64,000 nucleotides of DNA, taken from NCBI GenBank assembly GCA_947457255.1, contig CANGUZ010000003.1:51218-115217 (forward strand), written 5' to 3'. The notes beneath the pieces are model-generated. The model was not told where the DNA came from and did no database searches. It worked only from the letters and a program-made list of their open reading frames with translations. Within the stretch, counting starts at the first letter, position 1. Each line of letters begins with the position of its first letter. The position numbers and the translations under genes are program-made. The DNA comes from Flavobacteriaceae bacterium (GTDB taxonomy: Bacteria; Bacteroidota; Bacteroidia; Flavobacteriales; Flavobacteriaceae). Shown one piece after another: positions 49,619 through 58,504 of this stretch.

Positions 49619-51250
49619 ATGAAAACAACCCTACAATTTCTCTTATTATTTTTTTCTTGCTGTTCTTTTGCGCAAATTACGTTAGAGCATACTTATAATG
49701 AAGGTGCGGTAAATAGAGTAAAACTAGAATATTCTGGTGAGAAGTATTACTATTTAAAAAGTGCTACAAATGAGTTGGTATTCAATAATGTTGATCATAC
49801 ATTGTGGAAAACGATACTTTTGCCTGCACCTCCGTCAAATCCCCTAGCTGGTGGCTTTAGAATATATGATGTTTCAGAAGCTAGAATTAATTCAGATGCT
49901 AAGATTGAAATTCTATATAGCTATTATAACAATATGTCTAATAGATATGAAAGCAGAATTTCTCAGGAAGATGGAACTATTTTATTAACCATACCAGATG
50001 CTTCAAGCGTTTATTTAGATGAAATACCTGGACTTTCGGACAAATTGATTACTGAAAATATTATAAGTAATCCTATTAGTAAAGTGTATTCCTTATCTGA
50101 CCTTACTTTAGAAAATGCCTACACTGAAGGAACTATTAAAAGAATTAAACTTGAAAATTCAGGCGAAAAATATTATGTTTTAGATAAAACAAATCAAAAT
50201 ACTAAAATTTACAATCCAAATCATAGCTTGTGGAAAACTATCGCATTACCAAAACCATCAAATGCAAAATATGGTGATATTGGAATTATTTCAGAAAACC
50301 AAATTAATACAGATGATCTTATGGAAATAGGATACAGCTATTTTACCCTAGAGGGATCAACTTATAATTATGTTGGTAAACTAATAAATGAAAACAATGA
50401 AGAACTACTAACAATTCCTAAAGCAAAAATAGTAAGTATTAATAGTATTGAAGGGTTGGAAAATAAACTTATGGCTACTTTAGACAATAATTATATTGAT
50501 AATCAAATATCCTTTTCAACAAATGTATATGGAATCCCTTCTTTGACTTTAGAAAATGAATACCAAAGTGAAGTTACCAGAATTAAACTTGAATATTCTG
50601 GAGAAAAATACTATACTTCTAATAGGCAATTAACTAACCAAGCTAAAATTTACAATAGTAATCATACTCTATGGAAAACTATAAATTTACCTATTCCTTC
50701 AGATTCAGACATCAACAATTTTTTATTTACTGTTAACCACATTTCAGAAACAAAAATAGACCCCGACAAACTATTAGAAGTTACCTATATTTATTATCCT
50801 ATCGTAATTTTAAGTTATCAAACCTACGATTGTAGAGTAATTAACGAAAATGGAGAAATTTTGATAACAGCAAATGGTATAGATCGACTACTTCTTAATG
50901 AATTATCAGATTTAAAGAACAAATTAATAGGGTATACTTATGATCCTTTCAATAACAGCTATAGTAGTAAAGTCTATTCGTTAGAAAGCTTAAAAACATA
51001 TGATTTTAATGAAAAACAAAAAGTAATAATCGCACCAAACCCTGTCAAATCTTTCCTAAACATAAACTCATTGTCTTATCCAATTAAAGAAGCAACTATT
51101 TACAACATGACCGGCGCTTTAGTAAAAAGAGAGACGGCCCAAAACATTACTAAAATTGATATCGAAAAACTTCCAATAGGAATATATGTCGTAAATTTGA
51201 CCGATTTTAACAATCAAAAATCTACTCATAAAATTACTATTTCTCGCTAA
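49619..51250 (+). CDS. Secreted T9SS protein with three internal repeats
   Basis: A 543-residue secreted protein of unknown function. A signal peptide (MKTTLQFLLLFFSCCSFAQ) is followed by three repeats of about 145 residues. Each begins with LTLEN-Y-EG, then R-KLE-SGEKYY, -KIYN-NHTLWKTI-LP-P, ending with EILLTI and an L-NKL block before VYSL. No enzymatic motif is evident; repeats of this kind form beta-propeller or solenoid-like surfaces. The C-terminus VIIAPNPVKSFLNINSLSYPIKEATIYNMTGALVK with IGIYVVNLTD is a type A sorting domain. The DUF3109 gene starts 5 nt after its stop. Confidence 0.85.
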   Translation: MKTTLQFLLLFFSCCSFAQITLEHTYNEGAVNRVKLEYSGEKYYYLKSATNELVFNNVDHTLWKTILLPAPPSNPLAGGFRIYDVSEARINSDAKIEILYSYYNNMSNRYESRISQEDGTILLTIPDASSVYLDEIPGLSDKLITENIISNPISKVYSLSDLTLENAYTEGTIKRIKLENSGEKYYVLDKTNQNTKIYNPNHSLWKTIALPKPSNAKYGDIGIISENQINTDDLMEIGYSYFTLEGSTYNYVGKLINENNEELLTIPKAKIVSINSIEGLENKLMATLDNNYIDNQISFSTNVYGIPSLTLENEYQSEVTRIKLEYSGEKYYTSNRQLTNQAKIYNSNHTLWKTINLPIPSDSDINNFLFTVNHISETKIDPDKLLEVTYIYYPIVILSYQTYDCRVINENGEILITANGIDRLLLNELSDLKNKLIGYTYDPFNNSYSSKVYSLESLKTYDFNEKQKVIIAPNPVKSFLNINSLSYPIKEATIYNMTGALVKRETAQNITKIDIEKLPIGIYVVNLTDFNNQKSTHKITISR

Positions 51251-51255
51251 TTCAA

Positions 51256-51822
51256 ATGTTTCAACTAGGAAAAACCATTGTCTCCGAAGACATTTTACAA
51301 AAAGATTTCGTCTGTAATTTATCTGCCTGTAAAGGGGCGTGTTGTGTCGATGGCGATGCTGGAGCACCTCTAAGCTTAGAAGAAACCAAAATTTTAGAAG
51401 ATATTTATCCAAAAGTAAAACCGTTTCTTCGCAAAGAAGGCATCTCCGCCATTGAAGCACAAGGCACTTGGACCAAAGGAACTGATGGCGATCTTGAAAC
51501 CCCGTTAATTGAGAATAAAGACTGTGCTTACGTAATTTTTGATGGTAAAACGGCACTTTGCGGTATCGAGCAAGCCTACAATCAAGGAGTAATTAATTGG
51601 AAAAAACCTGTTTCCTGTCATTTATATCCAATTCGAGTGAAAGATTTTACGGAGTTTGCTGCCGTAAATTACGATCGTTGGGATATCTGTAACGATGCCT
51701 GTACTTTAGGCAAAGAACTAGAAATTCCAGTTTATAAATTTGTTAAAGAAGCCCTTATCAGAAGGTTTGGCGAAGATTGGTATTTAGAGCTCGAAAAAGT
51801 AGCCGAAGAACTGAAAAAATAA
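51256..51822 (+). CDS. DUF3109 family cysteine-rich protein
   Basis: A 188-residue cytoplasmic protein with conserved cysteines arranged as in YkgJ/DUF3109 proteins: FVCNLSACKGACCVDGDAGAPL at the start, NKDCAYVIFDGKTALCGIEQAY in the middle, and KPVSCHLYPIR with WDICNDACTLGK near the end. Four Cys pairs point to an Fe-S or zinc centre. Function is unknown. It is 5 nt after the T9SS gene on the same strand, which is odd for a cytoplasmic protein; coupling may reflect loss of spacer. Confidence 0.88.
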   Translation: MFQLGKTIVSEDILQKDFVCNLSACKGACCVDGDAGAPLSLEETKILEDIYPKVKPFLRKEGISAIEAQGTWTKGTDGDLETPLIENKDCAYVIFDGKTALCGIEQAYNQGVINWKKPVSCHLYPIRVKDFTEFAAVNYDRWDICNDACTLGKELEIPVYKFVKEALIRRFGEDWYLELEKVAEELKK

Positions 51823-52084
51823 TTTCAAAAGAAGTTTGTTTTTTCTTGTTTTGCACATCTAAAATCCTATATTTTACGGTAGTTTTTAACTTTTTGCAAT
51901 TTTTAAATAGCTGATTTTCAATATCGTAAAAATTTTAATAAAAATATTGAGAATACTCCCGTTTGTTAAAAACTAAAGCCGATTGTGAATAAGTTTGACT
52001 TTCTTTTTTGATTACAAATGACAATCTTTGTACTCGACAGAAAACATAATTTTTCGTTAAAATTTCAAAAAACAAACTTAAGAG

Positions 52085-53062
52085 ATGCCTCAAATTGAAC
52101 CTATTTTACAAGAAAACAAAAATCGTTTTGTGATTTTTCCTATCAAACACCATGATATCTGGGAATGGTATAAAAAAATGGAAGCCAGTTTTTGGACTGC
52201 AGAAGAGATCGATTTATCGCAAGATTTAAACGATTGGAACAACAAATTAAATAATGAAGAGAAATACTTCATCAAACATATTTTAGCTTTTTTCGCTGCG
52301 TCTGACGGAATTGTAAATGAAAATCTAGCCGAAAATTTTGTAAATGAAGTGCAATATGCCGAAGCGAAGTTTTTCTATGGTTTTCAAATCATGATGGAAA
52401 ACATTCATAGCGAAACCTATTCGTTATTGATTGATACCTACGTAAAAGACGAAACAGAGAAAAACGAGTTGTTTACAGCAATTGATGTTTTTCCTGCCAT
52501 TAAGAAAAAAGCCGATTGGGCATTAAAATGGATTGAGTCTGATTCTTTTGCTGAAAGGCTTATTGCTTTTGCTGCAGTAGAAGGAATTTTCTTCTCAGGA
52601 AGTTTTTGTTCGATTTTTTGGTTAAAAAAGCGTGGGTTAATGCCCGGGCTCACTTTTTCAAACGAATTAATTTCTCGTGACGAAGGAGTGCATTGTGATT
52701 TTGCAGTGCATTTACACAATCATCATTTATTAAAAAAGGTTCCAAAAAGCAGAATAAGAGAAATTATTGTTGATGCACTAAACATCGAAAGAGAATTTAT
52801 TACCGAGTCGTTGCCAGTAAGCTTAATTGGTATGAACGCCGGACTAATGACACAATACCTAGAATTTGTTACTGATAGATTGTTAGTTGAATTGGGTTGT
52901 GATAGAGAATACAATACCACTAATCCTTTCGATTTTATGGATATGATATCTTTACAAGGAAAAACCAATTTCTTTGAAAAGAAAGTAGCCGAATATCAAA
53001 AATCTGGTGTAATGAATACCGATTCTGACGCTCAAAAAATTAGCTTTGATGCTGATTTTTAA
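52085..53062 (+). CDS. nrdB: Ribonucleoside-diphosphate reductase, beta subunit (class Ia, eukaryote-like)
   Basis: The radical-generating subunit of ribonucleotide reductase. Iron ligands and the radical Tyr lie in [37 protein letters not shown] (Tyr of FYGFQ about residue 99) and further Glu/His in [17 protein letters not shown]. The sequence is closer to eukaryotic R2 than to the E. coli type, and even the C-terminal peptide, DADF, resembles the eukaryotic R2 tail that docks to R1. The length of 325 residues is normal. nrdA follows after about 100 nt. No NrdR box was recognised in the 262-bp upstream gap. Confidence 0.95.
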   Translation: MPQIEPILQENKNRFVIFPIKHHDIWEWYKKMEASFWTAEEIDLSQDLNDWNNKLNNEEKYFIKHILAFFAASDGIVNENLAENFVNEVQYAEAKFFYGFQIMMENIHSETYSLLIDTYVKDETEKNELFTAIDVFPAIKKKADWALKWIESDSFAERLIAFAAVEGIFFSGSFCSIFWLKKRGLMPGLTFSNELISRDEGVHCDFAVHLHNHHLLKKVPKSRIREIIVDALNIEREFITESLPVSLIGMNAGLMTQYLEFVTDRLLVELGCDREYNTTNPFDFMDMISLQGKTNFFEKKVAEYQKSGVMNTDSDAQKISFDADF

Positions 53063-53168
53063 AAACCATATCATCTGTAATTTTCCAGATTAAAAAAGAA
53101 AATAAAACAAACAATTAATACAAATAACCCAAAAGCAGGAAAGGGATTTCTTGTTTTTTAAAACCTCA

Positions 53169-55607
53169 ATGCTTATGTATGTAGTAAAAAGAGATGGCCA
53201 TAAAGAGCCTGTAATGTTCGACAAAATCACAGAGAGAATTAAAAAACTTTGTTATGGTTTAAACGATTTAGTAGATGCCGTAAAAGTAGCAATGAGGGTA
53301 ATAGAAGGGTTGTATGACGGTGTTTCTACCTCAGAATTAGATAATCTTGCTGCCGAAACCGCAGCTTCAATGACAATTGCGCATCCTGATTATGCTCAGT
53401 TAGCAGCACGAATTGCAATTTCTAACTTGCATTCTAATACCAAAAAATCGTTCTCAGAAACCATGAACGAGATGTTTCATTATGTAAATCCGAGAACGAA
53501 CCTAGAAGCACCTTTACTCTCTGAAGAAGTACATAAAGTAATCATGGAGAATGCTGAATTTTTAGATTCGCATGTTATTTATAATAGAGATTTTAACTAC
53601 GATTATTTTGGATTTAAAACTTTAGAACGTTCTTATTTACTAAAAATAAACGGGAAAATTGTAGAACGTCCGCAGCACATGTTAATGCGTGTAGCTGTCG
53701 GAATTCACTTAGATGATTTGAAATCGGTTATTGAAACCTACGACTTAATGTCGAAAAAATTCTTTACCCACGCTACTCCAACATTGTTTAATGCAGGAAC
53801 ACCAAAACCTCAAATGTCATCTTGTTTTCTTTTGGCGATGCAAGACGATAGTATAGATGGAATTTACGATACTTTAAAACAAACAGCTAAAATCTCACAA
53901 TCGGCGGGTGGAATTGGTTTGTCTATTCATAACGTTCGCGCAACAGGTTCTTATATTCGAGGCACTAATGGAACATCAAACGGAATCGTTCCTATGCTTC
54001 GTGTTTTTAACGATACAGCTAGATATGTAGACCAAGGTGGAGGAAAACGCAAAGGAAGTTTTGCTATTTATATTGAAACTTGGCATGCCGATATTTTTGA
54101 ATTTTTAGATTTGAAAAAGAATACCGGAAAAGAAGAAATGCGTGCTAGAGATTTATTCTTTGCCATGTGGACATCTGATTTATTCATGAAAAGAGTACAA
54201 GAAGACAGCTATTGGACTTTAATGTGCCCTAACGAATGTCCTGGTTTGTATGATGTATATGGAGACGAATTCGAAAAATTATACATCTCCTACGAAGAAA
54301 GAGGTAAAGGGAGAAAAACCATCAAAGCACGTGAATTGTGGGAGAAAATTCTAGAGTCTCAAATCGAAACTGGAACGCCATACATGTTATATAAAGATGC
54401 GGCCAACAGAAAATCAAATCAAAAAAATCTGGGAACCATTCGTTCGTCGAATTTGTGTACAGAGATTATGGAATTTACATCAAAAGATGAAATTGCTGTC
54501 TGCAACTTGGCTTCACTTTCGTTGCCAATGTTTGTTGAAAAAGGCGAATTCAACCATGATTTATTATATACTGTTACCAAACGCGTTACACGCAACCTAA
54601 ATAAAGTAATCGACAGAAATTACTATCCTGTAAAAGAAGCCGAAAATTCCAACTTACGTCATCGCCCAGTAGGCTTAGGTGTTCAAGGTTTAGCAGATGC
54701 TTTTATTTTATTGCGCATGCCTTTTACAAGTGATGAAGCAAAGAAATTAAATCAAGAAATATTCGAAACTTTATACTTTGCAGCAGTTACGGCATCTATG
54801 GAAATGGCAAAAGAAGAGGGCCCATATTCAAGCTTTAAAGGATCGCCAATATCAAACGGAGAATTTCAATACAATCTTTGGGGATTAAAAGACGAAGAGC
54901 TATCAGGACGTTGGGACTGGGCATCATTACGAAAAGAAGTGATGGAGCACGGGGTGAGAAATTCACTTTTAGTAGCACCAATGCCAACAGCTTCTACTTC
55001 GCAAATTTTAGGGAATAACGAAGCTTTTGAGCCGTATACTTCAAATATCTACACGCGTCGTGTATTATCTGGAGAATTCATAGTAGTAAACAAACACTTA
55101 TTAGAAGATTTAGTAAAACAAGGATTGTGGACTGAAGATTTGAAACAAGAAATCATGAGAAATAACGGTTCTGTTCAAAACATAGAACGTATCCCTCAGG
55201 ATTTAAAAGACTTGTACAAAACCGTTTGGGAAATGTCTATGAAAGATATTATCGATATGTCTCGTCATAGAGGCTATTTTATAGACCAATCGCAATCGCT
55301 AAATTTATTCATGCAAGACGCTAATTATTCTAAATTAACATCGATGCACTTCTATGCTTGGCAATCAGGATTAAAAACTGGAATGTATTATTTAAGAACA
55401 AAAGCTGCGGTTGATGCTATTAAATTTACATTGAATAATGATAAAAAAGCAGAGCCTATAGAAGTAAAAGAGCAACCGGTAGAGCAAGTGTTACAGCCTA
55501 TCGCCGTTTTAGACGAACCCGCAGAAATATCAGCAGAAGAATACAGAGCCATGATTGAATTGGCAAAAAATGCCGGTCCTGACGAATGCGAAATGTGTGG
55601 GTCGTAA
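53169..55607 (+). CDS. nrdA: Ribonucleoside-diphosphate reductase, alpha subunit
   Basis: The catalytic subunit reducing NDPs to dNDPs. An ATP-cone ([26 protein letters not shown]) at the N-terminus provides dATP inhibition. The barrel includes [18 protein letters not shown] with the active-site Cys, NLCTEIMEF (catalytic NLCxE), and [31 protein letters not shown]. The C-terminal CEMCGS holds the mobile Cys pair reduced by thioredoxin. The start is ATG 53169 or 53175 rather than the ORF track start at 53151, because the first six residues are unconserved and lie in the gap. It forms an operon with nrdB and is followed by a terminator. Confidence 0.95.
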   Translation: MLMYVVKRDGHKEPVMFDKITERIKKLCYGLNDLVDAVKVAMRVIEGLYDGVSTSELDNLAAETAASMTIAHPDYAQLAARIAISNLHSNTKKSFSETMNEMFHYVNPRTNLEAPLLSEEVHKVIMENAEFLDSHVIYNRDFNYDYFGFKTLERSYLLKINGKIVERPQHMLMRVAVGIHLDDLKSVIETYDLMSKKFFTHATPTLFNAGTPKPQMSSCFLLAMQDDSIDGIYDTLKQTAKISQSAGGIGLSIHNVRATGSYIRGTNGTSNGIVPMLRVFNDTARYVDQGGGKRKGSFAIYIETWHADIFEFLDLKKNTGKEEMRARDLFFAMWTSDLFMKRVQEDSYWTLMCPNECPGLYDVYGDEFEKLYISYEERGKGRKTIKARELWEKILESQIETGTPYMLYKDAANRKSNQKNLGTIRSSNLCTEIMEFTSKDEIAVCNLASLSLPMFVEKGEFNHDLLYTVTKRVTRNLNKVIDRNYYPVKEAENSNLRHRPVGLGVQGLADAFILLRMPFTSDEAKKLNQEIFETLYFAAVTASMEMAKEEGPYSSFKGSPISNGEFQYNLWGLKDEELSGRWDWASLRKEVMEHGVRNSLLVAPMPTASTSQILGNNEAFEPYTSNIYTRRVLSGEFIVVNKHLLEDLVKQGLWTEDLKQEIMRNNGSVQNIERIPQDLKDLYKTVWEMSMKDIIDMSRHRGYFIDQSQSLNLFMQDANYSKLTSMHFYAWQSGLKTGMYYLRTKAAVDAIKFTLNNDKKAEPIEVKEQPVEQVLQPIAVLDEPAEISAEEYRAMIELAKNAGPDECEMCGS

Positions 55608-55633
55608 CAATAATTTTAAATAATAAATAGAAG

Positions 55634-55661
55634 CAGCTGTCGAAAAGATAGCTGTTTTTTA
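55634..55661 (+). terminator. Intrinsic terminator after nrdA
   Basis: CAGCTGTC-GAAAA-GATAGCTG followed by TTTTTT: an 8-bp stem with one wobble pair. Confidence 0.8.
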
Positions 55662-55677
55662 TTTAAATTATTAACCT

Positions 55678-56130
55678 ATGTTAAATCTAACTCGAACAAC
55701 CTCCGAAAACCAAGATTTCATAAACCTTGTGAAATTATTAGATGCCGATTTAAAAATTCGTGATGGAGAAGATCATGAATTTTATGCTCAAATAAACAAA
55801 ACGGCAATCTTAAACAACGTAATTGTTTGTCATCAAAACGACATTGCTATTGGCTGTGGAGCTTTCAGGGAAATAGATGATAAAACGGTAGAAATAAAAC
55901 GAATGTTCGTAAATCCTGATTATCGAGGAAAAGGAATTGCTTCTAAAATTTTGTCTGAGCTTGAACTTTGGACATCAGAACTAAATTATTTTCAAATAAT
56001 TCTGGAAACGGGAATCAACCAACCTGAGGCTATTTCATTATACAAAAAATCAGGCTATAAAATCACAGAAAATTATGGTCAATACGTTGGTGCGGAAAGT
56101 AGTGTTTGCATGCTGAAAATCTTAAAATAA
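55678..56130 (+). CDS. GNAT family N-acetyltransferase
   Basis: A 150-residue acetyltransferase. The acetyl-CoA site VEIKRMFVNPDYRGKGIASKILSELE (R-G-x-G-I/A) and the C-terminal AISLYKKSGYKITENYG are the usual GNAT motifs; IGCGAFREIDDKTVEIKRMFV resembles the group with small-molecule or peptide substrates. Nothing tells the acceptor. It lies between nrdA (after the terminator) and dgt on the same strand. Confidence 0.87.
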   Translation: MLNLTRTTSENQDFINLVKLLDADLKIRDGEDHEFYAQINKTAILNNVIVCHQNDIAIGCGAFREIDDKTVEIKRMFVNPDYRGKGIASKILSELELWTSELNYFQIILETGINQPEAISLYKKSGYKITENYGQYVGAESSVCMLKILK

Positions 56131-56183
56131 AGTTATCTTTAACTTCTGAAATCAAAAATCGTTAATCAACAATCTTCAATTCA

Positions 56184-57530
56184 ATGAACTGGGAACAACT
56201 ATTATCACTAAAACGTCAAGGAGATACAAGCAAACGATTACGAATAGAACAAGACGACACCCGTTTGGGTTTTGAGGTAGATTATGATCGAATCATATTC
56301 TCATCTGCCTTTCGTAGCTTGCAGGATAAAACACAGGTAATTCCACTTTCTAAAACTGATTTTGTACATACTCGATTAACACACAGCTTAGAAGTTTCGG
56401 TTGTAGGGCGTTCATTAGGACGATTGGTTGGAAAAAAAATAATTGAAAAATATCCGTATTTACAAGAAATTCATGGTTTTCATATGAATGATTTTGGTGC
56501 AATTGTTGCAGCAGCATCTTTGTCTCACGATATAGGAAATCCACCGTTTGGACATTCTGGAGAAAAAGCAATTGGAGAATATTTTTCTATTGGGAAAGGG
56601 CAGCAATTCAAGGATAAATTATCCAATAAAGAATGGCAAGATTTAATAGATTTTGAAGGAAATGCTAACGGTTTTTCAGTTTTAACAGCAAACCGCCCAG
56701 GAGTTTCAGGTGCGCTTAGACTCACTTATGCTGTTTTAGGCGCATTTATGAAATACCCAAAGGAAAGTTTACCTAAAAAACCAACCAATACTATTGCTGA
56801 TAAAAAATATGGTTTTTTTCAAACCGATAAATCTTTTTTTCAAGAAGTCGCCACAGAATTAGGTTTGATTCCTAATAAAGAAGGAAGCAATATCGGCTTC
56901 GAGAGACATCCGTTGGCTTATTTAGTAGAGGCTGCAGATGACATCTGCTATACCATTATTGACTTTGAAGACGGAATTAATTTGGGTTTGGTTTCTGAAG
57001 ATTTTGCTTTAGAATATTTAATAAAACTAGTAAAAGACAGTATTGACACCGAGAAATACAAGACCTTAACTACAAAAGAAGACAGAATCAGTTATTTGCG
57101 AGCTTTAGCCATAGGTAGTTTAATAAACGACGCTGTTCGAGTATTTTTAGAAAATGAAGAAGCTATTTTACAAGGAAAATTTCCATTTGCTTTGACCGAT
57201 AAAAGCAAGTACAAAGCCCAAATGGATGACATTATTAAATTGAGCGTAAAAAACATCTATCAAAGTCGTGAAGTGATTGAAAAAGAGTTGGTTGGTTATC
57301 AAATTATTCAAACATTATTAGATAAATTCATCACCGCTTTCAATAATAAATTTGAAGGAAAAGCATCAAATTATGACAAATTGATTTTGAAAATGTTGCC
57401 TGAAAAGTTCCTAGAAGATAAAGAAGATTTATATAAAAGGCTGTTGCATATTTGTCACTATGTTTCGCTTTTAACAGATGGTAATGCCTTAGAATTGTAT
57501 GAAACGATTAACGGAAGAAAAAGAAATTAA
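56184..57530 (+). CDS. dgt: Deoxyguanosinetriphosphate triphosphohydrolase (dGTPase)
   Basis: An HD-domain enzyme that hydrolyses dGTP (and related dNTPs) to deoxynucleoside and triphosphate. Signatures are RLRIEQDDTRLGFEVDYDRIIFSSAFRSLQDKTQVIP at the N-terminus, the first metal His in VHTRLTHSLEVSVVGRSLGR, and the HD pair in AAASLSHDIGNPPFGHSGEKAI, with a further Asp in EAADDICYTIIDFEDG. The length of 448 residues is normal. Together with the adjacent nrdAB it suggests local control of dNTP pool size. Its stop is 1 nt from the stop of the convergent DUF3078 gene. Confidence 0.93.
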   Translation: MNWEQLLSLKRQGDTSKRLRIEQDDTRLGFEVDYDRIIFSSAFRSLQDKTQVIPLSKTDFVHTRLTHSLEVSVVGRSLGRLVGKKIIEKYPYLQEIHGFHMNDFGAIVAAASLSHDIGNPPFGHSGEKAIGEYFSIGKGQQFKDKLSNKEWQDLIDFEGNANGFSVLTANRPGVSGALRLTYAVLGAFMKYPKESLPKKPTNTIADKKYGFFQTDKSFFQEVATELGLIPNKEGSNIGFERHPLAYLVEAADDICYTIIDFEDGINLGLVSEDFALEYLIKLVKDSIDTEKYKTLTTKEDRISYLRALAIGSLINDAVRVFLENEEAILQGKFPFALTDKSKYKAQMDDIIKLSVKNIYQSREVIEKELVGYQIIQTLLDKFITAFNNKFEGKASNYDKLILKMLPEKFLEDKEDLYKRLLHICHYVSLLTDGNALELYETINGRKRN

Positions 57531-57531
57531 T

Positions 57532-58497
57532 TTAAAACTCATAAACAACTCCTATACCTAAGAGTTGTTTGAGTTGAATCTTTGGACCTATCGTAATTTG
57601 TTTTCCATTAACCTCATCTTTAGCTTTTATATCATCATCATAAATAAGATGAGTGCCAATATTTGCTTTTACATATTTATTTACTACCAATTCAAATAAA
57701 ATATTCCAATCAACATCAATATTCCCAAATTTATTAATGTAATCCGAATATAAAATCAATCTGCTGTCTAAAATAATATTTTTATATACTTCCTTTTTTA
57801 GCTGACTAGAAAATAACATTCCTAATTCCACTTTTGATTTTTCTCCACTAATAATCATAGTTCCATTAGCATCAAACTGAGCACCACGAACACCAAAAGC
57901 ACCTTGATTGGCTAATCTGCTGTCTAAAACCAAGGTGTTTTTGAACGTAAACGGAGAAATATAAATAGTGTAATTCTTTCTTTTATTAATATTCTCGGCA
58001 CCAATTCCTAAAAAAAGATACGCCGGAGCGAAAGGTTTAGAAATAGAAATTGAAGTATTTGGATAGGCATATCCGTTTGTAAACTGAGTATTAAAATTAA
58101 ATTTTGAAGAGTAATACCAATTGGTCAATGTATCTTTTCTGTATCCGAAAGTCGAGTTAAACAGCAATACATCGTCTGTTTTTTGTAGTTCTTTTCCTTC
58201 TTGTTTGTTTAATCCATATCTTACAATCAATTCGTTTTCCCATTTATAATTTTTTCTACAATAAGTTCTAACAAAATTGGCTTTAGCTAAACCCGAAATT
58301 GAACTAGCACCACCAGCGTTCCAATTTACAAATGCAATCTGGGTAAAATCGAAACCAACTTTATTTTGTTTTATCCAATACGAAATAGTATCGTTCGAAA
58401 CGTTTTTAGAATAGGGAATAATATTGTTTTCTTGAGAAAAGATATTTGTTGAAACAAAGAATGCTATCAGAAAAAAATAAATAAATAAAAACCGCAT
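57532..58497 (-). CDS. DUF3078 family protein (outer-membrane barrel-like)
   Basis: I chose the ATG at 58497 (MRFLFIYFFLIAFFVSTNIFSQ), which gives a signal peptide and avoids overlap with dxs, rather than the ORF-track start. The 321-residue protein has the DUF3078 pattern: NKVGFDFTQIAFVNWNAGGASSISGLAKANF, ENELIVRYGLNKQEG, DDVLLFNSTFGYRKDT and KFNFNTQFTNGY, alternating aromatic and polar residues in short strands of a predicted outer-membrane barrel. Function is unknown. It starts 7 nt after the dxs stop, so it is probably cotranscribed with dxs. Confidence 0.85.
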   Translation of the reverse strand: MRFLFIYFFLIAFFVSTNIFSQENNIIPYSKNVSNDTISYWIKQNKVGFDFTQIAFVNWNAGGASSISGLAKANFVRTYCRKNYKWENELIVRYGLNKQEGKELQKTDDVLLFNSTFGYRKDTLTNWYYSSKFNFNTQFTNGYAYPNTSISISKPFAPAYLFLGIGAENINKRKNYTIYISPFTFKNTLVLDSRLANQGAFGVRGAQFDANGTMIISGEKSKVELGMLFSSQLKKEVYKNIILDSRLILYSDYINKFGNIDVDWNILFELVVNKYVKANIGTHLIYDDDIKAKDEVNGKQITIGPKIQLKQLLGIGVVYEF

Positions 58498-58504
58498 TAA
58501 TAAA

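Noticed and set aside
51823-52084. NrdR-box regulation of nrdBA
   Set aside because: No pair of NrdR-like boxes could be recognised in the upstream gap; the TCAATAT/ATATTGA arms there are weak and far apart.
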